The notes: a model not told the origin generated them from the sequence alone. Positions 8,291-16,966 are shown, counted from the first letter of the stretch. The stretch: DNA of 50,394 nucleotides from an uncultured Prevotellaceae bacterium (GCA_946184125.1 CAMHEL010000009.1:1-50394), one strand, 5' to 3'. Made by a program: numbers and translations.

Positions 8291-10534
8291 TTAGAATTCA
8301 AATCCGAGGTTGACGAAGATATACGGTTTCTTGGTGTGGTTGCTGTATCCGATAGACGCACCAAGAGGGCCGAACATCGTGTTGAGATAATAGGCAGCCT
8401 GGCACCCCAACAACGTCTTGCGTTCGAACAACTCATCCAGATGGTCGGACTCCTGGGCACCGGCGATGCGAAACAGCAGATAGTGGCTGCTGCCGATGCT
8501 CTGCTGAGCCTGCAGCTGGGCAGCGACAAAGTGATGGGACACATACTCCATGTTTCCAATGCCGGCAAAGGGCATCTGCTGTTCCACATAGTGGCCAAAC
8601 CATTCCCCTCCGATAGTGTTGCCGAACACGGGTGGGACGACTGAGCCTAACAGCAATCGTCCATAGAACATGGGCTGGAGGGTGAACCGGTTGCCGAAGG
8701 TGAACGACTTGCGCCAGTGGGCGTTGATGTCGCTCATGCCGGGTTTCCCGTCCAGTTGTGCGAAGTTGTCTGTCATATAGGCATATTCCACCTTGAAACG
8801 GGCACCGCGGGTGGGGAAATACCAGTTGTTCTCGCTGTTGTAGTTCATCATGGCACGATAGCTGTAGAAATGCTCATTGTCGAGTGAGACATCCCTTGAA
8901 TGTGAAGCCTCCAGCTTGTTGCGGTAGTGCATGTAGTCCCAGCGAAGGCCCAATTGGAAGATGAAGTGGCGTACGCTGATTTTCAGTGGGGACAGCTCTG
9001 CCTGGAACTGGTTGTAGAGAATGTTGTAGTCGCGGTCGCCGTTGATGTACACATCCACATCGTTGCGGTGGAAGGTGTAGGCAAAAGAGGGACTGGTGAA
9101 ACTCCTCGGGTGCACGGTCAGTTCACCTCGTGCCATCAGCCGTTTGCCCAGACGTAGTGTTGCATCGAGTGCCATGGGGACAGCCGCCTTGATGGGGAAG
9201 TCGGCGCCCAACTGCACGGCAGCGTGCTCCTCGGAGTCGTAGCGCAAGCCCACATGCGCCTGGTTGGTCTTGCGGTTGCCGGCGGTGAGAACGACGCGCA
9301 CCCCATCACCGTCGGGCATCAGCTGGCATTCGGCCGTCTGGTAAAACAAGTCCAGGCGCATAGATGTGGTGAACAGTTGCTGTCGGCGCACATCGATGCT
9401 GTCGTGGCCCGCAGTGCCCGCACGTTTGTCTCTTTCCAGGTGGAATTTCTGACGGAGGAACTTCTCGTCCTGTGGCGTCATGTTCTCGAAAACGTATGCC
9501 GTTACACGTTGTTTGTCGGTCATCACCGTAGGATTCTTTGGAAAGAGGAGAGTGGGGCGGAACGAGTCGTCGATGCCAATGCGTTTCTTCAGCGCCATCA
9601 GTTCGTCCCAATGCCTCATGCCTTCCTCATCGCCACGGCGGATGAGCGTGTCGATGGCTGCCAAGGAGAAACTGGCTGCGTTGTAGCCTTTCGTGTCGAC
9701 TTGTACATGCAGGTCGGTGATGGCGAGGTTCTCATCATATTTGTTTTTGCAGTTCACATCGATAATCTGGCTCAGGATGCTCATCGTGCGGTTCAGGTCG
9801 TTGGCCATCTTCGGCTCTCCCTGCACGGTGACGCCGATGATGATGTCGGCCCCCATCTCGCGTGCGATGTCGGCTGGGTAGTTGTTTTTCAATCCACCGT
9901 CTACCAGCACTTTGTCGCCAATCCTCACCGGTGAGAAAGCAGCCGGAATGGCCATTGAGGCCCGCATGGCGTAGGGGAGGCGACCACAGTGGAAGTCATA
10001 CTCGCTATTGTCGATGACATTGGTCGCCACACAGGCGAAAGGTATGGGCAAGTCGCGAGAGAAGTCAAGGGAGTCGGTGTAGCCTACGCACAGTTGCTGG
10101 AACAATTCGGCCAGGTTCTTGCCCTGAATGATGCCGCCATCGTTGTAGTTGCGCTTGCCGATGGTGATGCCTCGATTGAAGACGTAAGTGTTCTGCTTCT
10201 TACGGTCGGTGAGGCTCTGTTTCCACATGTCTTCTTTGTCGGTGATGACGTAGCTCCAGTCCTGAACGCGGACCATCGAGTCGAGTGAATTGGCATTGTA
10301 GCCGATGGCATAAAGTCCACCGATGATGCTTCCCATCGACGTGCCGGTGATGATGTCGATGGGTATGCCGGCGCGCTCCAGCACTTTCAGCACTCCGATG
10401 TGTGCCATGCCCTTGGCACCGCCGCCGCTGAGTACGACAGCCACTTTTTTCCTTCTGACAGTGGTGCTGTCATTTTGGGCAAGCGCTGAGGCAGTCATCA
10501 GCACGGCAAAGAGCATTATCAGTATCTTCTTCAT
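8291..10534 (-). CDS. Patatin-like phospholipase fused to an outer-membrane beta-barrel
   Basis: The 747-residue protein has a signal peptide (residues 1-20) and a patatin domain with the oxyanion loop GGGAKG at 37-42, the nucleophile elbow GTSMG with Ser66, and the partner Asp in VDGGLKNNYPAD near residue 212. From about residue 350 there is a POTRA-like segment and then alternating beta-strand sequence ending in an aromatic terminus (KPYIFVNLGFEF), as in an Omp85/BamA-type barrel. This is the PlpD/RssA-like layout in which a lipase is exposed by its own barrel. It would hydrolyse phospholipids or lipid esters at the outer membrane. It starts 10 bp after the cysteine peptidase gene and precedes the exporter genes, so it is likely part of that operon. 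Confidence 0.88.
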   Translation of the reverse strand: MKKILIMLFAVLMTASALAQNDSTTVRRKKVAVVLSGGGAKGMAHIGVLKVLERAGIPIDIITGTSMGSIIGGLYAIGYNANSLDSMVRVQDWSYVITDKEDMWKQSLTDRKKQNTYVFNRGITIGKRNYNDGGIIQGKNLAELFQQLCVGYTDSLDFSRDLPIPFACVATNVIDNSEYDFHCGRLPYAMRASMAIPAAFSPVRIGDKVLVDGGLKNNYPADIAREMGADIIIGVTVQGEPKMANDLNRTMSILSQIIDVNCKNKYDENLAITDLHVQVDTKGYNAASFSLAAIDTLIRRGDEEGMRHWDELMALKKRIGIDDSFRPTLLFPKNPTVMTDKQRVTAYVFENMTPQDEKFLRQKFHLERDKRAGTAGHDSIDVRRQQLFTTSMRLDLFYQTAECQLMPDGDGVRVVLTAGNRKTNQAHVGLRYDSEEHAAVQLGADFPIKAAVPMALDATLRLGKRLMARGELTVHPRSFTSPSFAYTFHRNDVDVYINGDRDYNILYNQFQAELSPLKISVRHFIFQLGLRWDYMHYRNKLEASHSRDVSLDNEHFYSYRAMMNYNSENNWYFPTRGARFKVEYAYMTDNFAQLDGKPGMSDINAHWRKSFTFGNRFTLQPMFYGRLLLGSVVPPVFGNTIGGEWFGHYVEQQMPFAGIGNMEYVSHHFVAAQLQAQQSIGSSHYLLFRIAGAQESDHLDELFERKTLLGCQAAYYLNTMFGPLGASIGYSNHTKKPYIFVNLGFEF

Positions 10535-10544
10535 ATAGCCGATG

Positions 10545-11297
10545 TCAGTTTGTTTTATTTACCATCACAAACAGCCGTTGGCATGATTCGAGTGGTATAT
10601 TCCACATCTTGTCGAATGTGTTGATGTCTATCGACCTGTTGTAGGCCGTGTTATTCGCGACGTTTCGGTATCTTTCCACGGAGTCCTGGATGTAGAAGTT
10701 GGATTCGTCATAGCCCACCACGGGTACATAGTGGAGCGATTTACCGTTGGAAATCAATACGATGACCGGGACACCTTGGCTGACTGCGTTTTTCAAATCA
10801 TCGGTCGTCCCGGTGTAATAGGCGGTAGAGAAATTTTTATGCTGTTCCTCGAATAATACCTTGAAACATCTGGGAAAAGCACCCTCCTCATGTTTGCAGG
10901 GAAAAGAAGGCTGGTGGAAAAGTTCCACGCCGTTTGCCTCTTCTCCAAAAAATCGCAGCAGGTATGCGCTGCTGCAGCCGGAACATTCGAATGTGGTCTG
11001 CGTGTCGGGAGCAGGGTTGGGCGCAATGATGTACGATGCGGGGTGGGCATGGTTGTTGGTGTATGTCGATGGTGCGACAAGCCAGTTCGCACGGGCATAG
11101 GCTTGCTCCTCTTCAGTCATCCGACTGAGTTTTTGCTCCAGGCGGCTGAGGAAGTTGCCTTGATTATCAACTATTTGGCTGGGGGTGTTGTCTTTTGGTA
11201 AAACGCCTTGTTGGTCTGTCACTTGGGCATGGATATCTGTACTCCATGAAAGCATTATGGCTGTCAGTAAGTATATGATGATGGCAGTTCTTTTCAT
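10545..11297 (-). CDS. Secreted C39/papain-like cysteine peptidase
   Basis: I set the start at the Met of MKRTAIIIYLLTAIM because a clear signal peptide follows (cleavage near DIHAQ). The frame is open further upstream, but that stretch looks non-coding and holds a promoter-like element. The mature part of this 250-residue protein has ECSGCSSAYLLRFFG with a candidate nucleophile Cys108, then SLHYVPVVGYDESNFYIQDS with His189 and Asp205. This Cys...HYVxVxGYD...D pattern is that of peptidase C39-like folds. Family members include the leader-cleaving domains of bacteriocin exporters as well as free secreted peptidases. Its place as first gene before a lipase and an ABC-type exporter is suggestive, but no small substrate peptide gene was found nearby. 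The inhibitor and substrate are unknown. Confidence 0.65.
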   Translation of the reverse strand: MKRTAIIIYLLTAIMLSWSTDIHAQVTDQQGVLPKDNTPSQIVDNQGNFLSRLEQKLSRMTEEEQAYARANWLVAPSTYTNNHAHPASYIIAPNPAPDTQTTFECSGCSSAYLLRFFGEEANGVELFHQPSFPCKHEEGAFPRCFKVLFEEQHKNFSTAYYTGTTDDLKNAVSQGVPVIVLISNGKSLHYVPVVGYDESNFYIQDSVERYRNVANNTAYNRSIDINTFDKMWNIPLESCQRLFVMVNKTN

Positions 11298-11362
11298 AAG
11301 TAATATGTTTGTAAATATCAAGACCCTATGTGTTTCGCTATGGAAATTAGTGTCAGCGTGTG

Positions 11363-11370
11363 CAAAATTA
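11363..11370 (-). promoter_or_regulatory. Putative -7 promoter element for the peptidase/exporter operon
   Basis: On the minus strand this reads TAATTTTG, matching the Bacteroidota -7 consensus TAnnTTTG, and lies about 65 bp upstream of the chosen start of the peptidase gene. No convincing -33 TTG is seen at the usual spacing. Confidence 0.4.
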
Positions 11371-11447
11371 CCAAAATTTATCAAAAAAAAACAGGTGTTG
11401 AGAACAAATTTTTTTTGGAAGTGCTTGATATTGTGCGTGCATCATTG

Positions 11448-12440
11448 TCATTTGTCTGATTTGACTTTCAATTTGTCTCCTGAAATGTCAACTTCGAAGA
11501 AATGGGGTATTCTCACGGTTCGTCCTCTTCTGTCTTTTGCATGGCTGTGTACCGACATCATCCATTGTCCGTCGAACCGTTGGAAGAGCATGCTGTGGCC
11601 ATAATTAGGAGGTGTGATAGGGGCGGGTTCTTGTGTCCAAGGCCCGTCGAGGGTGCCGCTTTCGGAATATGCCACGCCTTGGGTGTAGACATCATAGACC
11701 CACGATGTCCAAAGCATGCCTAATCTTCCTGTTCCCGTACGGAACAGCCATGGCCCGTCGGTCACCTTGTTCCAGGTGATGTCGCCGTTCTCGTTTTTCT
11801 CACGGCTCCATGGAGAGTCGCTTGCCCTAAAAAGCACCTTTGGCTCCCCTATGGTGCCGCTGAAGTCAGGCTTCAGCTCTATTTTCTCAATGGTTCCGTT
11901 CCAGTTCTGGAGCCATTCACCACAGAACACCATATAGGGTTTCCCGTCGCTGTCGCGCCAGTAGGTGCCGTCGAGTGTCGGACGATCGGGCGGTAGGTAG
12001 GTGGCATCGCCAAATGCCCGGTACGGCCCCATGGGGTTGTTGGCGCGTAGCACCTGGCAAGCTCTGCGCTCGATGACGTTGCCTCTCACGGTGTCGATTT
12101 TCACGGCCTGGTTGGTGAAGGTGGCAAAATAGTAATACATGCCGTCGCCGGTCTGGTGCAGTTCGGCTGCCCATATCATGGGCCTTGCCCCCATCCATGA
12201 GTCGCTTTCAAACTCAGTGACTCGGAAAGGCCCTTCCCACAGTTTCAGGTCACGGCTGCGCCACATCATGCCGCCCGTCCCCGTCATGTAATACATTTTC
12301 GTTGCCTTGTCGGCAAGAACAGCTGGGTCGCTGAGTCGGATGGAGTCGAGCGGCACATCTTGTCTTACGTGGAAGGTACGCTGGGCGACCGACAGCAGCG
12401 GCAGCAGTGCCATCGTCAATAATATTGCTTTCTTTGTCAT
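11448..12440 (-). CDS. Secreted GH43 glycoside hydrolase
   Basis: The start is placed at MTKKAILLTMALLPLLSVAQ, a good signal peptide. The open frame upstream of it is only a shadow of the GH9 gene end. The 330-residue protein is a single five-bladed propeller GH43 domain: IRLSDPAVLAD carries the general-base Asp, LDGTYWRDSDGKPYMVF the second Asp, VTDGPWLFRT lies where the acid-bearing EGP motif is often found, and YGHSMLFQRFDG follows. GH43 enzymes usually release arabinofuranose or xylose from plant polysaccharides. The usual EGP Glu appears as Asp here (TDGP), so the catalytic acid may be a different residue (subfamily not assigned). The gene begins 16 bp after the GH9 stop, so the two form an operon. 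Confidence 0.82.
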   Translation of the reverse strand: MTKKAILLTMALLPLLSVAQRTFHVRQDVPLDSIRLSDPAVLADKATKMYYMTGTGGMMWRSRDLKLWEGPFRVTEFESDSWMGARPMIWAAELHQTGDGMYYYFATFTNQAVKIDTVRGNVIERRACQVLRANNPMGPYRAFGDATYLPPDRPTLDGTYWRDSDGKPYMVFCGEWLQNWNGTIEKIELKPDFSGTIGEPKVLFRASDSPWSREKNENGDITWNKVTDGPWLFRTGTGRLGMLWTSWVYDVYTQGVAYSESGTLDGPWTQEPAPITPPNYGHSMLFQRFDGQWMMSVHSHAKDRRGRTVRIPHFFEVDISGDKLKVKSDK

Positions 12441-12456
12441 AGCGGTTTTTGTCGTT

Positions 12457-14991
12457 TTAGTGTGCCACACTTCCCAGTTGCTTTGCTGCGAGCACGAGGA
12501 ACATATAGTGCGAGGAACCTCCTCCGAGCACATACTCGGTCTGTTGCCAGAGGAAGGGGAAGGTGAGCAGTTCGGGGAAGTCGGGGCGGATGAGTGCGGT
12601 GCCCGACACCACACCACCGGGGATATACGACCAGTCGGCGCGGTTGAGACCATAGGCCACGGTAGCCGACTTGGCGCCTATGCCTGATGCGAAGGAGGCA
12701 TTGTTGCTGCCAGGATGACATCCGAGAACGAAATCGAGGGCATGGAAGACGGTAGAGGTGGGGAAAATCTCGGGATACGCTGTGGCGAGGAAATAATATT
12801 CGAATCCGAAGCGCTGGATGTCCCATCCCGCTCCCCAGATGCTGGGCCTGTAGGGCACGCCGTAGGGTGTCTCGGCAACCATCTTCTCCAGTTGTTTCTG
12901 ATAGTCTCCAAGAGCCGTCTTGAAATCAGTGACGAACTTCCTGCTTCTCTTGTCCTTCTTGGTTTCCAGTAGTTTGGCGATGCGTGCCGTGAACCATCCT
13001 GTGCGGGCGATGCCTCTGACAATCATTTCTTGCTGGCTAAGCACGAAGTCGAGATATTCTGCCTCATTGGTAGTAAGATACAGCTCCACAGCGGCTTGCA
13101 GTTTGACACCCGTGAGTCGTTCGGGCACCTCGGTTTGATGGTAGATGTCGGATGCAATGCTGAGGCACTCGTTGCTCAGGTCATCATTGAACCCCCTCAG
13201 CACCCGGGCTGCTCCGGCCAACTGAGCCGCAGTGGAGAGCGCCCGCATGGGGTTGTCTTCGGTGAAAATCCACCGGTCATCGGCATTGCCGGGCACGCCA
13301 TCGGTCATGGCAGCGGCATCGCCGAGCATGGCATACTGTCTCAATGAGTTGCAGATGATGCCTCGGTAGAGCCGTCCGAGTGCCTGGTAGCTTCTCACGA
13401 CGGTGAGCGCACCGTTCTCCACCTGTTGCAGGATGTCGTTGTGCCCGTCGGCCTCATGTATCTCCACGCGATGTCGTTTGTGGTCGATGCTTGTCACGTC
13501 GATGTCGGGTTTGAACTGCTCGTAGGCCAGTGCGAGGATATAAGCCTCTCCTGCCTGCGACTCCACCCGCAAGTCGAAGTCGCCCGCATCGTGCCAACCT
13601 CCGATGTTGACGCCTGGCACACGTGCCCCCTCGGCGTATTTCGAGAGTCCGGGACGCTGGTCATAGCCATCGAAGAGGTTGCCCACTCGGGCCATCAGGG
13701 CATCGTCGAGGTGGCAGGCATCGTGCCAGATGCGGTATTTCTCGCTCACGCGCATGTGGCACATCTGCACGGGGAGGAAATATTCCACGACGGGTTGCCA
13801 CACACCTCTGTCATACACATCGTCGGCAATGCGGAAGACGCTCGACAGACTGCCTCCGTAGCGGATTTGGTAAAGTCCTGGCTCTGTGACGTCGGACAGG
13901 TCGGCCGTGAGATAGCGATAGCGGAGGAAGTCGCCCCACTGTTTCGGTTGTATTTGTCGTACGGCGTGTTCGCCATCGGCATCGATGCGGATGAGCTGTG
14001 CATTGCCGATGGATGTATCTCGTTTGTCGGTCTCGATGACGACATGCTTCTGCTGATGAGTCAGGTAGCCTATTTGTGAGGTCTGTATCACTGGCTGGTG
14101 GCGCCACTCATGGTTCACTGAGGGTGTGATGAGCCATCTCACCGCGCCTTTTGTGGCACCTCGTGCAATCTCGCTGCGCAGCACAAACCATCCGTTGTTG
14201 TGGTTCATCCGTCCGTCGTAGAGTTTGAGGTCGCCGGTGAGCGATTCCACCGTAACTTTCTGGTTGGGGTCGTCGGGACGTGAGGTGAAGCGGTGTCCCA
14301 CGGCATAGGGCTCGCCGATGATGTCGTCGGCTCTTAACGGACTGTATCCCTCGCCGTCGATTTGTGCGAGGTCGGCCTTCTGTCCTCTGCCGGCGAAGAA
14401 ATTGCCGTCGTGCCCTCGGTTGGTGGGCAGGGTGAGCAGGGGGGAGTTGGGCTGTTGGGGATAGATGCCCGTCTGCTGGTCCATGACCCAGGGCTTGCCA
14501 AACAGTTCTCCGGGGAAGAACTCCAAGTTGAATCCTGCCTTGCCGAGGAGGAAGTCGGGCACGGGTTTGTCGAGGTCGACCGTGACGGCGAGGCTCTGAC
14601 CCTGTGGTTCAACAGTGACGGTGTAGTTGAACTGATAGTCGGGATAGACCATGGGGTTGAAGCCCGTCAGGTGGCGCGAGGAATCGGGATAGCAGAGAGT
14701 GGTAGTGATGCGGTTGCCTTCCGCCTTGCGGCTTAGTTGTTTTGGTACGGGTTGCCACTGTCCCGGTGTCGCCTCGAGACGTATATCGCCGTTGGTCGCG
14801 ATGCGCCGCCCGTTGATGATGACACACACACCACCTTGATGCCCTTCGGGGTAGAAGTCGCTGAAGGCCATCACGTCGGTGCCGCCTGCATTGAAATAGC
14901 CGTCGCCATTGAGACTGAACGTCTGGGCTGAGGCCAAAAGAGAGGCGCATAGCAGCACCAGCGTGGCCATTAAAGATTTCCTGTTTTCCAT
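12457..14991 (-). CDS. Secreted GH9 endoglucanase-like enzyme with N-terminal Ig-like domains
   Basis: This 844-residue protein has a signal peptide ending near LLASAQ and an unusual N-terminal beta-rich region of about 270 residues. A CelD_N Ig-like domain follows (VIQTSQIGYLTHQQKHVVI), then an (alpha/alpha)6 GH9 domain. The catalytic base lies in GGWHDAGDF (Asp468 and Asp471) and the acid Glu819 in WQQTEYVLGGGSSHYM. The substrate-loop motif DFVLGCHPGSNNASF is conserved. GH9 enzymes cut beta-1,4-glucans such as cellulose, mixed-linkage glucan or xyloglucan. There is no dockerin or CBM. The extra N-terminal beta-sandwich is not assigned to a family. It is transcribed first in a two-gene unit with the GH43 gene. 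Confidence 0.88.
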   Translation of the reverse strand: MENRKSLMATLVLLCASLLASAQTFSLNGDGYFNAGGTDVMAFSDFYPEGHQGGVCVIINGRRIATNGDIRLEATPGQWQPVPKQLSRKAEGNRITTTLCYPDSSRHLTGFNPMVYPDYQFNYTVTVEPQGQSLAVTVDLDKPVPDFLLGKAGFNLEFFPGELFGKPWVMDQQTGIYPQQPNSPLLTLPTNRGHDGNFFAGRGQKADLAQIDGEGYSPLRADDIIGEPYAVGHRFTSRPDDPNQKVTVESLTGDLKLYDGRMNHNNGWFVLRSEIARGATKGAVRWLITPSVNHEWRHQPVIQTSQIGYLTHQQKHVVIETDKRDTSIGNAQLIRIDADGEHAVRQIQPKQWGDFLRYRYLTADLSDVTEPGLYQIRYGGSLSSVFRIADDVYDRGVWQPVVEYFLPVQMCHMRVSEKYRIWHDACHLDDALMARVGNLFDGYDQRPGLSKYAEGARVPGVNIGGWHDAGDFDLRVESQAGEAYILALAYEQFKPDIDVTSIDHKRHRVEIHEADGHNDILQQVENGALTVVRSYQALGRLYRGIICNSLRQYAMLGDAAAMTDGVPGNADDRWIFTEDNPMRALSTAAQLAGAARVLRGFNDDLSNECLSIASDIYHQTEVPERLTGVKLQAAVELYLTTNEAEYLDFVLSQQEMIVRGIARTGWFTARIAKLLETKKDKRSRKFVTDFKTALGDYQKQLEKMVAETPYGVPYRPSIWGAGWDIQRFGFEYYFLATAYPEIFPTSTVFHALDFVLGCHPGSNNASFASGIGAKSATVAYGLNRADWSYIPGGVVSGTALIRPDFPELLTFPFLWQQTEYVLGGGSSHYMFLVLAAKQLGSVAH

Positions 14992-15387
14992 GAAATGATT
15001 GCTTTAGGTAATTTTTCGGCTTCAAATTTATGAATTTTTCCTGAAATAAAGACACTTTTGGCTTGTTTTTTCAATGGCTCAGTACATTTCCTCTTATTTC
15101 GCCTTTTTGTGTTCCACAAAATATCCTGCACTTTTTTCTACAAATATCTTAATGATATTTATTCTGCCAAAAGTGATTGCTTTCTCGCATTTTTGTGCTA
15201 TCTTTGCCATGTCTTTCGGGAGAGGTCAAAATTTATGGCTTCAGCCCTACACGTATCAATCGTATTCACTTTTATATGAAAAAACTCTTGTTTATGCTGA
15301 TGCTCAGAAAGCTAAAGTTGTAGGGGAAATACTTCTATCTTACCTGCTGTCATTTTAACCGTAAATAAACAAATCTTTATATTGGTC
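14992..15387. promoter_or_regulatory. Divergent promoter region between GH9 and GH27 genes
   Basis: This AT-rich stretch of 396 bp has promoter-like elements facing both ways. On the plus strand, TATCTTTG at 15199-15206 follows TTG at 15177-15179 with a 19-bp spacer, a near-ideal Bacteroidota promoter. It gives a leader of about 175 nt for the GH27 gene. On the minus strand, TAAATTTG (15023-15030) lies about 30 bp upstream of the GH9 start, with only a weak -33 match. No gene is seen in the region. Confidence 0.65.
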
Positions 15388-16641
15388 ATGAAAAAAATAC
15401 TATCACAAACGCTTGGAATGTTTCTTATCAGTTGTGTAACATGGTGCTTGCAGTCAACCCCGATGAAGGCTCAGAAATGGGAAGGACTTGCCGACACGCC
15501 CCAGATGGGGTGGAGCACATGGAACAAATTCCAAGGCAATATCTCGGAAGATATTATCAAAGGTATTGCTGATGCCATGGTGACTACGGGTCTGCGCGAT
15601 GCCGGCTATACCTACATCAACATAGACGACTGCTGGCATGGGAAGCGCGATGCCGACGGATTCATCCAGGCCGACCCCACGAAGTTCCCCTCAGGAATGA
15701 AGGCGCTCGCCGACTACTTGCATGGCAAAGGACTCAAACTCGGAATCTACAGCGATGCTGGCACGGGCACCTGCGCCAATATGCCTGGCTCTCTTGGGCA
15801 TGAGTATCAGGATGCACTGCAATATGCACGCTGGGGTGTCGATTATCTGAAGTATGACTGGTGCAATACGACAAATATCAACCCGCAGGGCGCCTACCAG
15901 CTCATCAGTGATGCGTTGAGGGCTTCGGGCAGGCCCATCTTCCTCAGCATGTGTGAATGGGGCAACAGCGCACCCTGGAAATGGGCACGCGACATCGGGC
16001 ACTCATGGCGCACGACACCCGACATTTGGTGCAACTTCGACTCGCTGCGCGTCTTCCCACAAGGGTACAGCCAGTTTGGCGTGATGCAGTGCATTCAGTT
16101 CAACGACTCGCTGAGGCAGTATGCCGGGCCTGGCCATTGGAATGACCCCGACATGCTCGAGGTGGGCAATGGCATGACCGTGAACGAGGACCGAGCCCAT
16201 TTCACGATGTGGTGTATGATGGCCAGTCCTCTCATTCTCGGCAATGATGTGCGCAACATGAGCAGTGAGGTGCTTGCCATTCTCACCAACAAGGAGATGA
16301 TAGCCGTGGACCAGGATGCGCTTGGCGTGCAAGGGCTGCATCTGTGCGATGAGCAGGGATTGCAGTTCTGGCTCAAACCGCTTGTAAATGGCGACTGGGC
16401 ATTCACCATCCTCAATCCTACCAAGGAAGACAGAACCTATAGCATCGATTGGCAGCGCTTCAACTTCACCGACGAAGCTGTGAGTGGGCGGAGCACTGCT
16501 TTCGACCAAAATGTTTACCGCATCTATAACCTCTGGACGCACAAAAACGAAGGGAAAACAACGACCAAGAGCAAGGCAGCAAAAAAGGTCATCATACCTG
16601 CACGGGATGTCGTTGCCTATAGGCTTATTTTGGGAGTTTAG
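15388..16641 (+). CDS. Secreted GH27 alpha-galactosidase
   Basis: The ATG at 15388 starts a signal peptide (MKKILSQTLGMFLISC...PMKAQ). The 417-residue protein has the GH27 opening TPQMGWSTWNKF, INIDDCW, GLKLGIYSDAGTGTC, the nucleophile Asp157 in YLKYDWCN, and the acid/base Asp255 in WNDPDMLEVGNGM. A short beta-sandwich with IPARDVVAYRL closes the protein. It should release terminal alpha-galactose from plant side chains (galactomannan, or galactosylated xylan), although some GH27 members are beta-L-arabinopyranosidases. It is a single gene facing the HTCS. Its last codons and stop (GGAGTTTAG) coincide with the first unit of an 8-bp tandem repeat that continues downstream. Confidence 0.9.
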   Translation: MKKILSQTLGMFLISCVTWCLQSTPMKAQKWEGLADTPQMGWSTWNKFQGNISEDIIKGIADAMVTTGLRDAGYTYINIDDCWHGKRDADGFIQADPTKFPSGMKALADYLHGKGLKLGIYSDAGTGTCANMPGSLGHEYQDALQYARWGVDYLKYDWCNTTNINPQGAYQLISDALRASGRPIFLSMCEWGNSAPWKWARDIGHSWRTTPDIWCNFDSLRVFPQGYSQFGVMQCIQFNDSLRQYAGPGHWNDPDMLEVGNGMTVNEDRAHFTMWCMMASPLILGNDVRNMSSEVLAILTNKEMIAVDQDALGVQGLHLCDEQGLQFWLKPLVNGDWAFTILNPTKEDRTYSIDWQRFNFTDEAVSGRSTAFDQNVYRIYNLWTHKNEGKTTTKSKAAKKVIIPARDVVAYRLILGV

Positions 16642-16720
16642 GAGATGCTTGAGGGAGTTTAGGAGTTTAGGAGGTTTTTGAGGGAGTTTAGGAGTTTGGG
16701 AGTTTAGGAGTTTAGACGTA
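16633..16720. repeat. Tandem 8-bp repeat (GGAGTTTA units)
   Basis: Imperfect units of GGAGTTTA/GGAGTTTG run from inside the GH27 stop codon to about 16720 with interruptions (GAGATGCTTGAG, GGTTTTTGAG). The last 34 bp of this stretch and its flank (16691-16724) recur exactly, in inverted orientation, at 28986-29019. The region does not code for protein. Confidence 0.8.
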
Positions 16721-16763
16721 TGTTTTGCAGATTGCGCAAGAAATCCCTTCGTATCAAATGTAT

Positions 16764-16830
16764 GGTCTTAGCTCGTCTAAGACCGCTGCACCATTACGCT
16801 AACTTTTACGGTCTTAGACGAGCTAAGACC
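16764..16830. repeat. Pair of 21-bp palindromes in inverted orientation
   Basis: Positions 16764-16784 form GGTCTTAG-CTCGT-CTAAGACC, an 8-bp stem with a 5-bp loop. Positions 16810-16830 hold the exact reverse complement of all 21 bases, GGTCTTAG-ACGAG-CTAAGACC. The 25 bases between them are not repeated. Each half can fold alone, or the two halves can pair as one 21-bp stem. Confidence 0.85.
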
Positions 16831-16861
16831 CTACAAGTTGTTTTCGAAAGACATCCTTTTC

Positions 16862-16925
16862 GAAAGCCGTCAGGAGCTCCCCTCCGCCGCTTGCGGGGAG
16901 GGGCTGGGGGTGGGGTGCGGCTTTC
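16862..16925. repeat. GC-rich hairpin (REP-like element)
   Basis: Outer arms GAAAGCCG (16862-16869) and CGGCTTTC (16918-16925) enclose an inner GC-rich hairpin with CCCCTCC and GGGGAGGGG arms. It stands out in an otherwise AT-rich junction and resembles dispersed GC-rich repeats common in Bacteroidota intergenic DNA. It could also end transcription of the convergent genes, although no long T-run follows. Confidence 0.5.
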
Positions 16926-16966
16926 AGAACTCTTTACGTGCGACCTAACGGCACAGTGGCCTTAGT

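Noticed and set aside
11448..12440. Loss of the GH43 acid residue (TDGP instead of EGP) as proof of an inactive enzyme
   Set aside because: Several Bacteroidota GH43 groups appear to have this VTDGP form together with otherwise normal motifs, so it more likely marks a subfamily than inactivity.
16720..16965. Open frame of 81 codons through the palindromes and GC-rich hairpin after the first GH27 gene
   Set aside because: The translation is Arg/Leu/Gly-rich, spans repeats and hairpins, and has no start signal; it is a chance frame.
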